Source: an uncultured Pelagibacteraceae bacterium (GTDB lineage: Bacteria; Pseudomonadota; Alphaproteobacteria; Pelagibacterales; Pelagibacteraceae). From it: a stretch of 38,781 nt of DNA. Numbering within the stretch: position 1 is the first letter of the stretch; each line of letters starts with the position of its first letter. The translations under genes were made by a program, and so were the position numbers. The DNA lies in NCBI GenBank assembly GCA_902572515.1, contig CACGGJ010000011.1:1-38781 (forward strand). The letters run 5' to 3'. Shown one piece after another: positions 1 through 7,866 of the stretch. The notes under the pieces were generated by a model. It searched no databases, was not told where the DNA came from, and saw only the letters and a list, made by a program, of their open reading frames with translations.

Positions 1-165
1 AAAAAAGTATTAGGGATGCATTGGGGAACATTTGTTTTGTCATTGGAGCCAATTATGGAACCCCCAATTAGATTTAAAAAAAGTGCTGAAAAATATGGTT
101 TTAATAAAGAAAATGCAATTATTTTTAAAATTGGAGAAGTTAGTCCTCTAGATAAATTATTATAA
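1..165 (+). CDS. Metallo-beta-lactamase-fold hydrolase, C-terminal fragment
   Basis: An open frame enters from the left edge in frame 1 and ends at TAA 163-165, giving 54 residues without a start. The fragment contains MHWGTFVLSLEPIMEPPIRF, which resembles the C-terminal end of the NAPE-PLD/UlaG-like branch of the metallo-beta-lactamase superfamily (a metal-ligand His followed by GTF and an EP-P stretch). These are Zn-dependent hydrolases of phosphodiester or lactone bonds. The catalytic HxHxDH motif would lie outside the window, so substrate and activity cannot be judged. The stop overlaps the end of the convergent AEC carrier gene by 6 bp. Confidence 0.7.
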   Translation, partial: KKVLGMHWGTFVLSLEPIMEPPIRFKKSAEKYGFNKENAIIFKIGEVSPLDKLL

Positions 166-1086
166 AGTTAAATACTCAATTGCAAAAAATATAGTCCCTA
201 TAGATGCAATAGTAGATACAAAAATTGCTTTTATTATATTTTCGGGACTTACATTATAAGCGGCACATAAAACTATAGAAGTAACTCCACAAGGTGCAAC
301 ACTCACAAAGAAAGCGCCTGGTATTTCAGCAGGCAATCCTACATTAAAAAACACTAATCCAATTAACATTAAAATAATCGGGGAAATGACTAATTTTAAA
401 ACTGAAATAGAAACAGATAATTTGTTAATTACATTTTTAGTATAAAATGAAAGAGTTATGCCAATTGCAAACAATCCAACTGGTGAAACACATGCTGCAA
501 GTTTAGACAAAGTGTATTCAATCGGTGTTTGATCAATATTAAAATTTAATAATAAAAATAATAGACCTATAATTATTGAAAGAATAAATGGGTTTAAAAA
601 TAAATTTTTAATAAAATTAAATAAATTTACATTTTTTTTTGTAGATAATTCGAGAAAAAAAGCAATTACAGATAATAAAATTATTCCATCCATTAATATG
701 ATACTTGCAACTTGTGTAATTACATCTTGTTGAAAATATATTTCTGTTATTGGCAAAAGCAAAGTCACATGGTTTGATAATGCAACTGTTAAAGCCCAAA
801 TAATTGACTCTGGGATTGATCTTTTAAAATATTTTGAAGTAATTAAGTAAGCGATAATTCCACATATCGATTGCATAATTAAATAAGAGAAAATTTGTTT
901 GAAATCTACTTGTCCAATTTCATTTTGCGCTATTAGTTTAATTATTAATGCCGGAACTGCAATATAGAACAAAAAAAGATTTAAAATTTTAGCATGACTA
1001 AGGTCTAAAACTTTTAACTTACCAAATACAAACCCTAAAAAAGTAATAAATATAAATGGAGTTAGTCCTAAAAAAATTGTGAACAT
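160..1086 (-). CDS. AEC (auxin efflux carrier) family transporter
   Basis: This 308-residue, almost wholly hydrophobic protein has about ten predicted membrane segments in two halves, the usual size and layout of AEC permeases. It starts in a first helix (MFTIFLGLTPFIFITFLG) and has a Pro/Gly-rich late segment (GLPAEIPGAFFVSVAPCGVT) typical of the second half. The family moves organic anions such as malate, malonate or auxin across the inner membrane by secondary transport; the substrate here is unknown. It is the last gene of a long minus-strand run, 3 bp after a TauD-type dioxygenase, which with the dehalogenase-like gene before it suggests a role with a small carboxylate. No regulator is adjacent. 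Confidence 0.85.
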   Translation of the reverse strand: MFTIFLGLTPFIFITFLGFVFGKLKVLDLSHAKILNLFLFYIAVPALIIKLIAQNEIGQVDFKQIFSYLIMQSICGIIAYLITSKYFKRSIPESIIWALTVALSNHVTLLLPITEIYFQQDVITQVASIILMDGIILLSVIAFFLELSTKKNVNLFNFIKNLFLNPFILSIIIGLLFLLLNFNIDQTPIEYTLSKLAACVSPVGLFAIGITLSFYTKNVINKLSVSISVLKLVISPIILMLIGLVFFNVGLPAEIPGAFFVSVAPCGVTSIVLCAAYNVSPENIIKAIFVSTIASIGTIFFAIEYLTL

Positions 1087-1089
1087 AAA

Positions 1090-1881
1090 TTATTTAATTG
1101 TTATTCTATGCATTATTCTATTTCCCTTAAAGGGTGTTGCCTGATGAAGCATAGATCTATTATCCCATATAGCCAATTGATTTTTTTCCCAAGGCAATGA
1201 AAATTGAAACTTCTTCTTAATTTGATGGTTAAATAAAAATTTTTTTAACTTTTCTTGATTTTTTATCTTTGCGCTAAAACCAACAAAATGTCCTGGACTG
1301 CAATAAATAGAACAATTTGTGCTGATTTTCCTAATTATTTTATGTGAAGATTTAAGTTCTTTAATATTTTTTCCTTTTTCTTTTACTCTTTCTTTTGTTG
1401 TAATCGAGATTGGACCCTCAGAGGAATATTTACCTTTAATATTTTTGAATTTTCTTTTTATTGGACTTGGTAATTCTTTATAAGCAAGATATTGAGAACA
1501 AAATTCTGTATTAGCTTTTCCTTTTTTTGGCACAAGTTTAGAAAGCAACATTGTAAATCTTGGTGGTTTTTTTGTATAAATTGAGTCGGTATGAAATTGT
1601 TCACCAAAACTTGGTCCTTTATCAGTTGATTTTCTTTGCACCACAGTAATTTGAGGAAATTTTTTATTTAAACCTTTTAGTCTTGGATAGTTGGCTAATT
1701 TTCCAAAATATTTAGCAAACTTAATGTAAAGTTTAGAAGTTAATTTTTGTTCCTTAAAATATAACATTCCATATTTATTCAGTGCTTTCTTAATTTTTAA
1801 AATATCTTTATTCGTAATATCTTTTAAATTTACAATTATTTCAGCTCCAATATTTTTTTTATTTGGAATTATTTTTAACAT
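1090..1881 (-). CDS. TauD/TfdA family Fe(II)/2-oxoglutarate-dependent dioxygenase
   Basis: 263 residues. The family couples 2-oxoglutarate decarboxylation to hydroxylation of substrates such as taurine, 2,4-D or gamma-butyrobetaine. The iron triad is visible: His97 and Asp99 in FHTDS, and the distal His246 in MLHQATP. Thr125 matches the 2-oxoglutarate-contacting Thr of TauD. The C-terminal NRIMHRITI places Arg255 and Arg259 where TauD has its 2-oxoglutarate-binding arginine and the following conserved one. All catalytic elements therefore look intact. The specific substrate cannot be told from sequence. Its start overlaps the end of the upstream dehalogenase-like gene by 23 bp, implying translational coupling, and the AEC carrier follows after 3 bp. 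Confidence 0.9.
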   Translation of the reverse strand: MLKIIPNKKNIGAEIIVNLKDITNKDILKIKKALNKYGMLYFKEQKLTSKLYIKFAKYFGKLANYPRLKGLNKKFPQITVVQRKSTDKGPSFGEQFHTDSIYTKKPPRFTMLLSKLVPKKGKANTEFCSQYLAYKELPSPIKRKFKNIKGKYSSEGPISITTKERVKEKGKNIKELKSSHKIIRKISTNCSIYCSPGHFVGFSAKIKNQEKLKKFLFNHQIKKKFQFSLPWEKNQLAIWDNRSMLHQATPFKGNRIMHRITIK

Positions 1882-2746
1882 TTTTTAAAAAAAATTTTTT
1901 TAAGTGATTAATCGTTTGTTTAGGACTCTCCTCTGGAATGAAATGATCTGAATTAATTTCTGCTCCATAAACTTTTTTGTTTGTGTATTTTTGCCAAATT
2001 TTAACTGATTTAAATTGCGTTCCAACAACTCCCTTTTTACCCCACAAAACTTGTATAGGAATGTTTAATTTTTTTTTTCTATCTTTTTTGTCATGCTCTA
2101 AATCTATAGTAGCCGCAGCTCTATAATCTTCACATGTTGCATGAATTCTTTTTTTTTGTTTAAAGGCTCTAAAATATTCATCTTCAACTTTTCCAATCGC
2201 ACGTTTTGATGACCTATTAAAACGACTTTTTAACCATCTTTTAGGATCTGCCATTATCATTTTCTCTGGTAAAGGTGCTGGCTGTATTAAATAAAACCAG
2301 TGAAAATATCCTTTTGCAAATTTCATATCAGTATGCTCATACATATCTAGAGTTGGACAAATATCTAATACACTTAAAGCCATAATCTTATTTCTATGAT
2401 CTTTTGCCATTCTATGTGCAACTCTCCCGCCTCTATCATGTCCAGCAACAAAAAATTTTTTAAAATTTAATTTACTCATCAATTGAACCATATCTTTAGC
2501 CATTTCTCTTTTAGAATAATTTTTATGATTAGTACCACCAGGTAAAACTAAACTATCTCCATATCCTCTAAGGTCAGCAACTATTATAGTGAAATATTTA
2601 CTAAGCTCAGGGGCAGTCTTGTGCCACATCACATGTGTTTGGGGATATCCATGAAGTAATAATAAGGGGGGACCGTTACCTTTAAATCTACAAAAAATTT
2701 TACCCTTGCTTACTTTAACAAATTTTTTTTTAAAACCATTAAACAT
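1859..2746 (-). CDS. Alpha/beta hydrolase of the haloacetate (fluoroacetate) dehalogenase type
   Basis: 295 residues with the alpha/beta hydrolase HGYP oxyanion region (32-35) and a nucleophile elbow GHDRGGR in which the nucleophile is Asp104, not Ser. Fluoroacetate dehalogenases use Asp-His-Asp, two carboxylate-binding arginines and a His/Trp/Tyr halide pocket. The equivalents here are Asp104, Asp128 and His268; Arg105 and Arg108; His149-Trp150 (in YFHWFYLIQP) and Tyr208. This set makes a hydrolytic C-halogen cleaving enzyme the best call, although some Asp-nucleophile relatives are epoxide hydrolases. It is followed by a TauD-type dioxygenase (23 bp overlap) and a carboxylate-type carrier. 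Real substrates at sea are unknown. Confidence 0.85.
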   Translation of the reverse strand: MFNGFKKKFVKVSKGKIFCRFKGNGPPLLLLHGYPQTHVMWHKTAPELSKYFTIIVADLRGYGDSLVLPGGTNHKNYSKREMAKDMVQLMSKLNFKKFFVAGHDRGGRVAHRMAKDHRNKIMALSVLDICPTLDMYEHTDMKFAKGYFHWFYLIQPAPLPEKMIMADPKRWLKSRFNRSSKRAIGKVEDEYFRAFKQKKRIHATCEDYRAAATIDLEHDKKDRKKKLNIPIQVLWGKKGVVGTQFKSVKIWQKYTNKKVYGAEINSDHFIPEESPKQTINHLKKFFLKNVKNNSK

Positions 2747-2757
2747 GATTAAACTAT

Positions 2758-3033
2758 TTAATTATTTAATAGTTTATTTTTCGCCTTTTCAAATTCCTCT
2801 TGAGAAATAATTCCTTTTTCTTTTAAATCATTCAATTTAGTAAGTTCATCACTTAAATTGCTACTTTGTTCATCAGAAGTTTCGCTTGTCTCCCTACCCT
2901 CACTTTCAGCTTCCTCTTTCTCAGCTCTATTTGCTTCCTTAGACTTAAAACCATTCATAATTGCCATTCCACCTAAGTATAAAACATAAGCCATAATAGG
3001 AATAACCAATCCAAAAAAAATTATTTTTTCCAT
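2758..3033 (-). CDS. Small membrane-anchored SHOCT-domain protein
   Basis: 91 residues. The N-terminus is one hydrophobic helix (about residues 4-27), followed by a highly charged Glu/Ser-rich linker (about 30-62). The C-terminal 25-residue SHOCT motif reads LNDLKEKGIISQEEFEKAK. SHOCT is a short two-helix oligomerisation module found at the ends of many unrelated bacterial proteins; it gives no enzymatic function. The protein probably sits in the inner membrane with the SHOCT tail free to self-associate. It is 3 bp from the next small membrane protein gene and 11 bp from the dehalogenase-like gene, so it is likely co-transcribed with both. Confidence 0.8.
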   Translation of the reverse strand: MEKIIFFGLVIPIMAYVLYLGGMAIMNGFKSKEANRAEKEEAESEGRETSETSDEQSSNLSDELTKLNDLKEKGIISQEEFEKAKNKLLNN

Positions 3034-3036
3034 AAT

Positions 3037-3240
3037 TTAATCTTCATCTTCTTCACGCCAGTTTTTTTCATACATTAAATATGCAGCGTATATTACTGAT
3101 ACAGTACCTACAATCATACCATAATCAAAACCAGTTTGCTTGTCATGCAAATACCAACCTAATTGTGTTGCCCCAATAGGTGGCACTGTAAGTAATAAAA
3201 AAATTATTCCAAATCTATAGGGTCTTTTAGGTTTTCTCAT
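3037..3240 (-). CDS. Hypothetical 67-residue membrane protein
   Basis: The gene starts at ATG and is preceded by only 30 bp after the FkbM gene. The product has a basic N-terminus (MRKPKRPYRFG), two hydrophobic stretches (about 11-30 and 38-57) and an acidic tail ending WREEDED, which suggests a two-helix inner-membrane protein with both ends cytoplasmic. I do not recognise the family. It is coding rather than chance, because it fits the tight spacing of the operon (3 bp before the SHOCT gene) and shows a sensible topology. Function unknown. Confidence 0.6.
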   Translation of the reverse strand: MRKPKRPYRFGIIFLLLTVPPIGATQLGWYLHDKQTGFDYGMIVGTVSVIYAAYLMYEKNWREEDED

Positions 3241-3270
3241 AATACTAGCTTATCAATATTATCTTGAAGA

Positions 3271-3948
3271 TTAAGATTTAGATTTAAAGATGTGACTAAA
3301 TACACCTGACCAGACTAGTTCATAACTAAAATTACTCAAATATTTGTATACCCCACTATTTTTTATTTCCTTTTCATGAATTTCTATACAAATTAATTCT
3401 GGTTTAAATTTTTCAATAGTAAATCCTTTTAGTACTCTCAAATCAGCACCCTCAACATCTATATCTAGTAAGTCTATTTTTTTATCAGTTAATTTTGTTT
3501 TTTCTAAAATAGTATCTAATGTTAAAGATTTTATTATAGATTTTTTAATATTACCTTGAAAAGCTATTTTTGCCTGAAATTCATCAATTGTGCTAAGTTG
3601 ACTTAACGCTTTTTGATAAAACATTTTGGTCACTCCATTTGTATCTGAAACTGCACAATTTAAGTTAATATCATCTGGTCTTAAATAGTTAAATAAATCA
3701 ATGCTAAACTGGTGAATATCTATATTAATACCTGACCATCCATTATTATGTAAAAGATATGTGTTGTTTCTATGTATTGGGTGATAACAACCTACATCTA
3801 TATAAAAACCATTATTTTTTTTTCTAAAATATTCAACTATAAAAAAATCTTCACCATCCATAGAATAAGATTTTTTTTTAATAAAGTGTTTATGTTTTAA
3901 ATAAATATTATGAAATATATGAATTTTTTTTTTAAGATTGCTTAACAT
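3271..3948 (-). CDS. FkbM family SAM-dependent methyltransferase
   Basis: 225 residues. FkbM-type enzymes O-methylate sugars or other polar groups using S-adenosylmethionine. The SAM-binding glycine-loop equivalent is YIDVGCYHP (about 49-57), preceded by the family's 'GEDFFI' start region (32-37). The second signature, LLDIDVEGADLRVLKGF, lies in the C-terminal third, followed by the ELICIEIHE strand. Length is normal for the short FkbM forms. It follows folD by 16 bp on the same strand. In marine bacteria such genes often act on surface glycans, but no glycan cluster is present here, so the target is unknown. Confidence 0.85.
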   Translation of the reverse strand: MLSNLKKKIHIFHNIYLKHKHFIKKKSYSMDGEDFFIVEYFRKKNNGFYIDVGCYHPIHRNNTYLLHNNGWSGINIDIHQFSIDLFNYLRPDDINLNCAVSDTNGVTKMFYQKALSQLSTIDEFQAKIAFQGNIKKSIIKSLTLDTILEKTKLTDKKIDLLDIDVEGADLRVLKGFTIEKFKPELICIEIHEKEIKNSGVYKYLSNFSYELVWSGVFSHIFKSKS

Positions 3949-3964
3949 TAAATAATGTCAAATA

Positions 3965-4810
3965 TTATAATTGTGATCTTTTAAAACACTCAATAGTATT
4001 TTTTAATAAACAGGCAATTGTCATTGGACCTACACCGCCTGGAACTGGTGTAAGTGCTTTTGCATTTTTTGAAACTTCATCAAAATGAACATCACCAACT
4101 ATACCGTTGTCAGTTTTATTTATACCAACATCAATAACAATAGCATCTTTTTTAACCCAATCTCCTCTAACAAGTTCGGGTATACCTACAGCTGCAACAA
4201 TTATATCTGCCTCTAAACATTCAGCTTTTAAATCTTTAGTTTTTGAATGAGTTATAGTTACGGTACAATTTTCTTTTAAAAGAAGTTGTGTCATTGGTTT
4301 CCCATTTAAATTTGATCTACCCACAACCACAGCTTTTTTACCACTTAAATTAGGTTCAATCTTTTTTATCAACAAATAACATCCAAGGGGAGTACAAGGT
4401 ATCGAACTTTCATAACCAGATGAAAGATTGCCTACATTCATTGGATGAAATCCATCTACGTCCTTTGAGGGAACAATAGCTTCTATTACCTTCTGCTTAT
4501 CAATATGCTTAGGTAAAGGAAGTTGAACTAAAATTCCTGAAACAGTTTCATCGCTGTTTAGTTCTTGAATTTTTTCTAGAACAGTCTTTTCTTCAACTGA
4601 GTCTGGATATTTAATTACTTCAGATTTTAATCCCACCTCATTTGCTGACTTCTCTTTATTTCTTACATAAATCTGACTAGGTGTTAAATCACCAATCAGT
4701 ATTACTGTTAAACCTGGTACTTTATTATGTTTTGATTTTAACTCTGCAACTTCTTCCTTTAACTCTGCTCTTAATTCTGCTGCTGCTTTTTTTCCATCAA
4801 TTAAAATCAT
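3965..4810 (-). CDS. folD: Bifunctional methylenetetrahydrofolate dehydrogenase/cyclohydrolase FolD
   Basis: FolD interconverts 5,10-methylene-, 5,10-methenyl- and 10-formyl-tetrahydrofolate using NADP in the cytosol, feeding purine and formyl-methionine synthesis. The 281-residue length is standard. Visible signatures are the catalytic Tyr48/Lys52 in SQIYVRNKEKSANEVG, QLPLPKH (97-102), the active-site Asp119 in DVDGFHP, and the NADP-binding VVGRSNLNGKP (162-172). The C-terminal PVPGGVGPMT block is complete. It follows yggT by 9 bp, within the hemC-to-AEC run. It links to purH in the same window, which consumes 10-formyl-tetrahydrofolate. Confidence 0.97.
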   Translation of the reverse strand: MILIDGKKAAAELRAELKEEVAELKSKHNKVPGLTVILIGDLTPSQIYVRNKEKSANEVGLKSEVIKYPDSVEEKTVLEKIQELNSDETVSGILVQLPLPKHIDKQKVIEAIVPSKDVDGFHPMNVGNLSSGYESSIPCTPLGCYLLIKKIEPNLSGKKAVVVGRSNLNGKPMTQLLLKENCTVTITHSKTKDLKAECLEADIIVAAVGIPELVRGDWVKKDAIVIDVGINKTDNGIVGDVHFDEVSKNAKALTPVPGGVGPMTIACLLKNTIECFKRSQL

Positions 4811-4819
4811 ATTTCTCTC

Positions 4820-5110
4820 TTAAAAAATCATTGGTGCGATGTACAGTTTCATACACATTTCGATAAACCAAATCAATAAAAGAAGAATGATTGGAGAAAT
4901 ATCTAGTGAACCTAAATTTGGCAAAAAACGTCTAATTTTATTCAGGAAAGGCTCAGTTAATTTGTAACTCAACTCTAAAATTGCATACACAAACCTATTT
5001 TGAGTATTAAGAATGTTAAAAGTTATTAACCAACTTACAATAACATTGGCGATTACAACATAAGAGTACAATTTTAAAATTTGTAAAACTAAATAAAAAA
5101 TAGCTATCAT
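4820..5110 (-). CDS. YggT family membrane protein
   Basis: 96 residues with two hydrophobic segments (about 5-33 and 68-93) and the family's connecting block LTEPFLNKIRRFLPNLGSLD, where the Pro-Arg/Leu-Pro pattern before the second helix is diagnostic of YggT. The family is widespread and has been linked to osmotic stress and, in some lineages, to organisation of cell division or FtsZ-related complexes; the molecular role is not settled. Its ATG overlaps the stop of the MscS gene (ATGA, 4 bp), so translation is probably coupled, and pairing with a mechanosensitive channel fits an osmotic role (inference). Confidence 0.9.
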   Translation of the reverse strand: MIAIFYLVLQILKLYSYVVIANVIVSWLITFNILNTQNRFVYAILELSYKLTEPFLNKIRRFLPNLGSLDISPIILLLLIWFIEMCMKLYIAPMIF

Positions 5111-6192
5111 TTTTTCTCAACGTAAATCGACTGACTTGGGAAAGCAAATGAAGCACCATTTTTTTCTACAATTTCCTTAATCGCAATTGCTAATCTTTCT
5201 TTTACATCAAGCCAATTATTCCAACTTCCTGTTTTTGTAAAGCATCTTACATACATATCTATTGAACTATCAGAAAATTTATCAACTCTTACCGCAACAC
5301 CAATTGAGGTATTATAATCTTCGCTTGAATTAATATGACTTTCGATTTCATCTCTAATTTTTTTTAACTGATCTACCGTAGTGTCATATTGAAGTGTAAT
5401 AATCCAACTGATTAACCAATTTGAAGTTTCACTTACATTTACAACTGCGTTTTCGGCAAATTGAAAATTTGGAATAATAGCAAGAGATTTGTCAAACTTT
5501 CTAATTGTTGTTGATCTAAATCCAATCTTTTCTACTACACCTTCGATAATACCCTCGACAGCTATCCAGTCTCCAATTTTAAATCTCTTTTCAACTAAAA
5601 CTAAAATTCCTGATATTAAATTTTTGAATAAATCTTGTGCCCCTAATGCTACAGCAACACCAAACAATCCAAGACCTGCAATGATTGGACCTATTTTAAT
5701 TCCCCACAATTCTAAAACTGCTGCTAAACCTAAAATAAAAATTAAAATTTTTAGCGATTTAATTATCCAGCCAATAAGTTCTCTTGTTAACAATTTGTCT
5801 AAACCACTAAGTATGTATGAGATTGGTTCTATGATTTGGTGAATTACCCAAAAAATTAAAATAGTGATCAACGTTCTATTAATTGTATCTACCACTTCTC
5901 TTCCTTCTAGTGAGAAAGTCATGTAGTAGCTTGCAATAAAAAATCCTAATACAATTGGTAAAAATCTTGCTGGACCTACAAGTGATTGAACAAAAGTATC
6001 ATCTAATTTATTCGTTGTTCTTTTTGAGATAATTTCTAATTTTTTAATAACTAATTTGCTTATTAGACCTCTAAAAATTAAGAATAGTAAAAATATTCCA
6101 ATACCAATTAAGATTTGAAAGATATCAACACCAAGAATTCCTTTATTCCATACTGATAAAAATATTTCCGAAAAATTATTAATTAATTCCAT
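5107..6192 (-). CDS. MscS family small-conductance mechanosensitive channel
   Basis: 361 residues. MscS-type channels open under membrane tension to release solutes on hypo-osmotic shock. About five hydrophobic segments occupy 22-195 (more than the three of E. coli MscS). The pore-lining helix is GPIIAGLGLFGVAVALGAQD (168-187), rich in Gly/Ala as expected, followed by NLISGILVLVEKRFKIGDWI (191-210) leading into the beta domain, with the GVVEKIGFRSTTIR motif at about 218-231. The C-terminal alpha/beta vestibule is complete. It lies 2 bp after hemD and overlaps yggT by 4 bp. Confidence 0.93.
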   Translation of the reverse strand: MELINNFSEIFLSVWNKGILGVDIFQILIGIGIFLLFLIFRGLISKLVIKKLEIISKRTTNKLDDTFVQSLVGPARFLPIVLGFFIASYYMTFSLEGREVVDTINRTLITILIFWVIHQIIEPISYILSGLDKLLTRELIGWIIKSLKILIFILGLAAVLELWGIKIGPIIAGLGLFGVAVALGAQDLFKNLISGILVLVEKRFKIGDWIAVEGIIEGVVEKIGFRSTTIRKFDKSLAIIPNFQFAENAVVNVSETSNWLISWIITLQYDTTVDQLKKIRDEIESHINSSEDYNTSIGVAVRVDKFSDSSIDMYVRCFTKTGSWNNWLDVKERLAIAIKEIVEKNGASFAFPSQSIYVEKK

Positions 6193-6194
6193 TT

Positions 6195-6893
6195 CTAAAT
6201 TTTATATAACAAAAACTCTTCTTCTCCAGGGTTAAAAAGAAAAATCTTTTTCCATTTGATTTCATTCAGTATTGACGAGGTTTTTTCGCCTATACACATC
6301 AAATTTGTATTCATCCATAAATTCTCGGTTTGGTAAATCTTTATGAAATTTAAGAAACTTGACGCACTATTTTGAGAGTAAACATAGACCATATCAGGCA
6401 TATTTAATTTTAATTCATTAACAAATTTCTCATCAAATTTTTGATTATGATCTACCCTGTAATTAATAATTCTTTTTACCTTAAAACCTTCGCTTAATAA
6501 CTGTTGATCTAAATCAACCGATATTGTTTCACCACTAACGTAAAGTAATTCTTTATTTTTGGACTCATAACTTTGTATAATTAATTCCTTTAAGTTTGTA
6601 ACATTTCCTTCAGCCGCAATTGTATTTTGAAAACCAACACTTCTTGCTTTGTTTTCTGTAGCATTTCCAACACAAAAGCATTTAACATTTTTATCTAATT
6701 TTACTGTGTTTAAAAATTTTACTGCATTTGCACTAGTAAAAACAATTCCACCATATTCAGAAAAGTTAATTTCTTCATAATGAACCTTTTCAATTCTTAT
6801 TAATGGAAGATGAGAAACTTGATGTCCTAATGATTGAAATTTTAATATCATTTCAGAACAATCCTCCAGTGGTCTAGTTAACAAAATATGCAT
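6195..6893 (-). CDS. hemD: Uroporphyrinogen-III synthase HemD
   Basis: 232 residues. HemD cyclises hydroxymethylbilane with inversion of ring D to give uroporphyrinogen III. HemD sequences diverge strongly, but this one has the usual N-terminal ILLTRPLED, the FTSANAVKFL block and VYSQNSASSFL in the second lobe, followed by CIGEKTSSIL. Position alone is nearly decisive: the ATG is 1 bp after the hemC stop, and hemC makes its substrate. Length is slightly short of the typical 240-260. The next pathway steps (hemE, hemH, hemJ) sit in a separate operon at 34978-37412. Confidence 0.92.
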   Translation of the reverse strand: MHILLTRPLEDCSEMILKFQSLGHQVSHLPLIRIEKVHYEEINFSEYGGIVFTSANAVKFLNTVKLDKNVKCFCVGNATENKARSVGFQNTIAAEGNVTNLKELIIQSYESKNKELLYVSGETISVDLDQQLLSEGFKVKRIINYRVDHNQKFDEKFVNELKLNMPDMVYVYSQNSASSFLNFIKIYQTENLWMNTNLMCIGEKTSSILNEIKWKKIFLFNPGEEEFLLYKI

Positions 6894-6894
6894 A

Positions 6895-7812
6895 TTATCT
6901 TTTATATAAATTATTTGATTTTGTTTTTAAAAGTATTCCAACCTCTTTACCAATTTCTTTAAACTCATTCAAATTACCAACTTTTTTTTCATAAAACCTT
7001 TGTTTACCATCTAAAGAAAAAAGTTCAGCCTCCACTATAATCTTGTCTCCATCAACCACTGAATGAGCACCAATTGCTGTTTCACAATCTCCATCTAAAA
7101 CTTTTAAAATATTTCTCTCAAGGTGAGCTCTTTTATGTGTTTCCTCATGATTAATTTTATTTAAAATAGAAATTGTCTCATCATCATTCTCCCTGCACTG
7201 AAGAGCAATTACGCCCTGTCCTGCACTAGGAATTATTTCTTCAGCTGAAAAAATTTCTGATATTTCATTTTCAAATTTTAAAAATTTGATACCAGCATAA
7301 GACAAAATAATTGCATCATACATCCCTTCATTCAATTTTCTAATTCTAGTATCTACATTTCCTCTAATTAGTTTACAGTTCAAATCTTGTCTAATTTTTT
7401 TTATTTGAAATTCTCTTCTGTATGATGAGGTGCCAACAATTGACTTTTGATCTAAGTCTTTAAGTTTTTTTTTGTTCTTTGTAATTAAAATTTCTCTAGG
7501 GTCATTTCTTTCAAGGAAAGAGTCTGTTATTAATCCTTTTGTTTCATTAGCAGGCATATCTTTCAGTGCATGGACTGCAATATCAATATTTTTTAACTGA
7601 AGTTCTTTTTCAATATTACTAGAAAACAAACCTTTGCCACCAAGCTCAGATAATCTTATATCCTGTACTTCGTCACCTTTAGTTGTAATTGATTTAATTA
7701 AAATATCTTCATTACCAAGGTCGGTATTTTCAATAATCTTATCTTTAGCTTGTTGAGCATAAAGTAAGGCAAGCTTGCTACCCCTAGATCCAATTATTAT
7801 TTTTTTTCTCAT
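6895..7812 (-). CDS. hemC: Hydroxymethylbilane synthase (porphobilinogen deaminase) HemC
   Basis: 305 residues. HemC polymerises four porphobilinogens into hydroxymethylbilane on a covalent dipyrromethane cofactor. The cofactor-binding Cys243 lies in LDGDCETAIGAH. The catalytic Asp85 is in VHALKDMP. N-terminal IIIGSRGSKLALLYAQ, GTSSYRRE (127-134) and the RGNVDTRIRKL substrate-binding segment (150-160) are all present. The gene heads the minus-strand run 7812-160 and is divergent from tsaD, with 54 bp between the two starts. Confidence 0.97.
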   Translation of the reverse strand: MRKKIIIGSRGSKLALLYAQQAKDKIIENTDLGNEDILIKSITTKGDEVQDIRLSELGGKGLFSSNIEKELQLKNIDIAVHALKDMPANETKGLITDSFLERNDPREILITKNKKKLKDLDQKSIVGTSSYRREFQIKKIRQDLNCKLIRGNVDTRIRKLNEGMYDAIILSYAGIKFLKFENEISEIFSAEEIIPSAGQGVIALQCRENDDETISILNKINHEETHKRAHLERNILKVLDGDCETAIGAHSVVDGDKIIVEAELFSLDGKQRFYEKKVGNLNEFKEIGKEVGILLKTKSNNLYKR

Positions 7813-7839
7813 AAAAAATTATTTCTTACTTGTATAAAG

Positions 7840-7849
7840 ATTGTACAAT
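7840..7849. promoter_or_regulatory. Palindrome in the hemC/tsaD divergent promoter region
   Basis: The 54 bp between the divergent hemC and tsaD starts contain the perfect 10-bp palindrome ATTGTACAAT. Its right half includes TACAAT (7844-7849), a possible -10 for tsaD that would put a start site about 10 nt before the ATG. No good -35 is visible on either strand. It may be an operator, or chance in AT-rich DNA. Confidence 0.25.
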
Positions 7850-7866
7850 TATTAAAAACTATTTGA

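Noticed and set aside
5489-5842. 117-codon plus-strand frame inside the MscS gene
   Set aside because: Antisense to the conserved pore and beta-domain region of the channel; Ser/Pro/Ile-rich translation typical of shadows.
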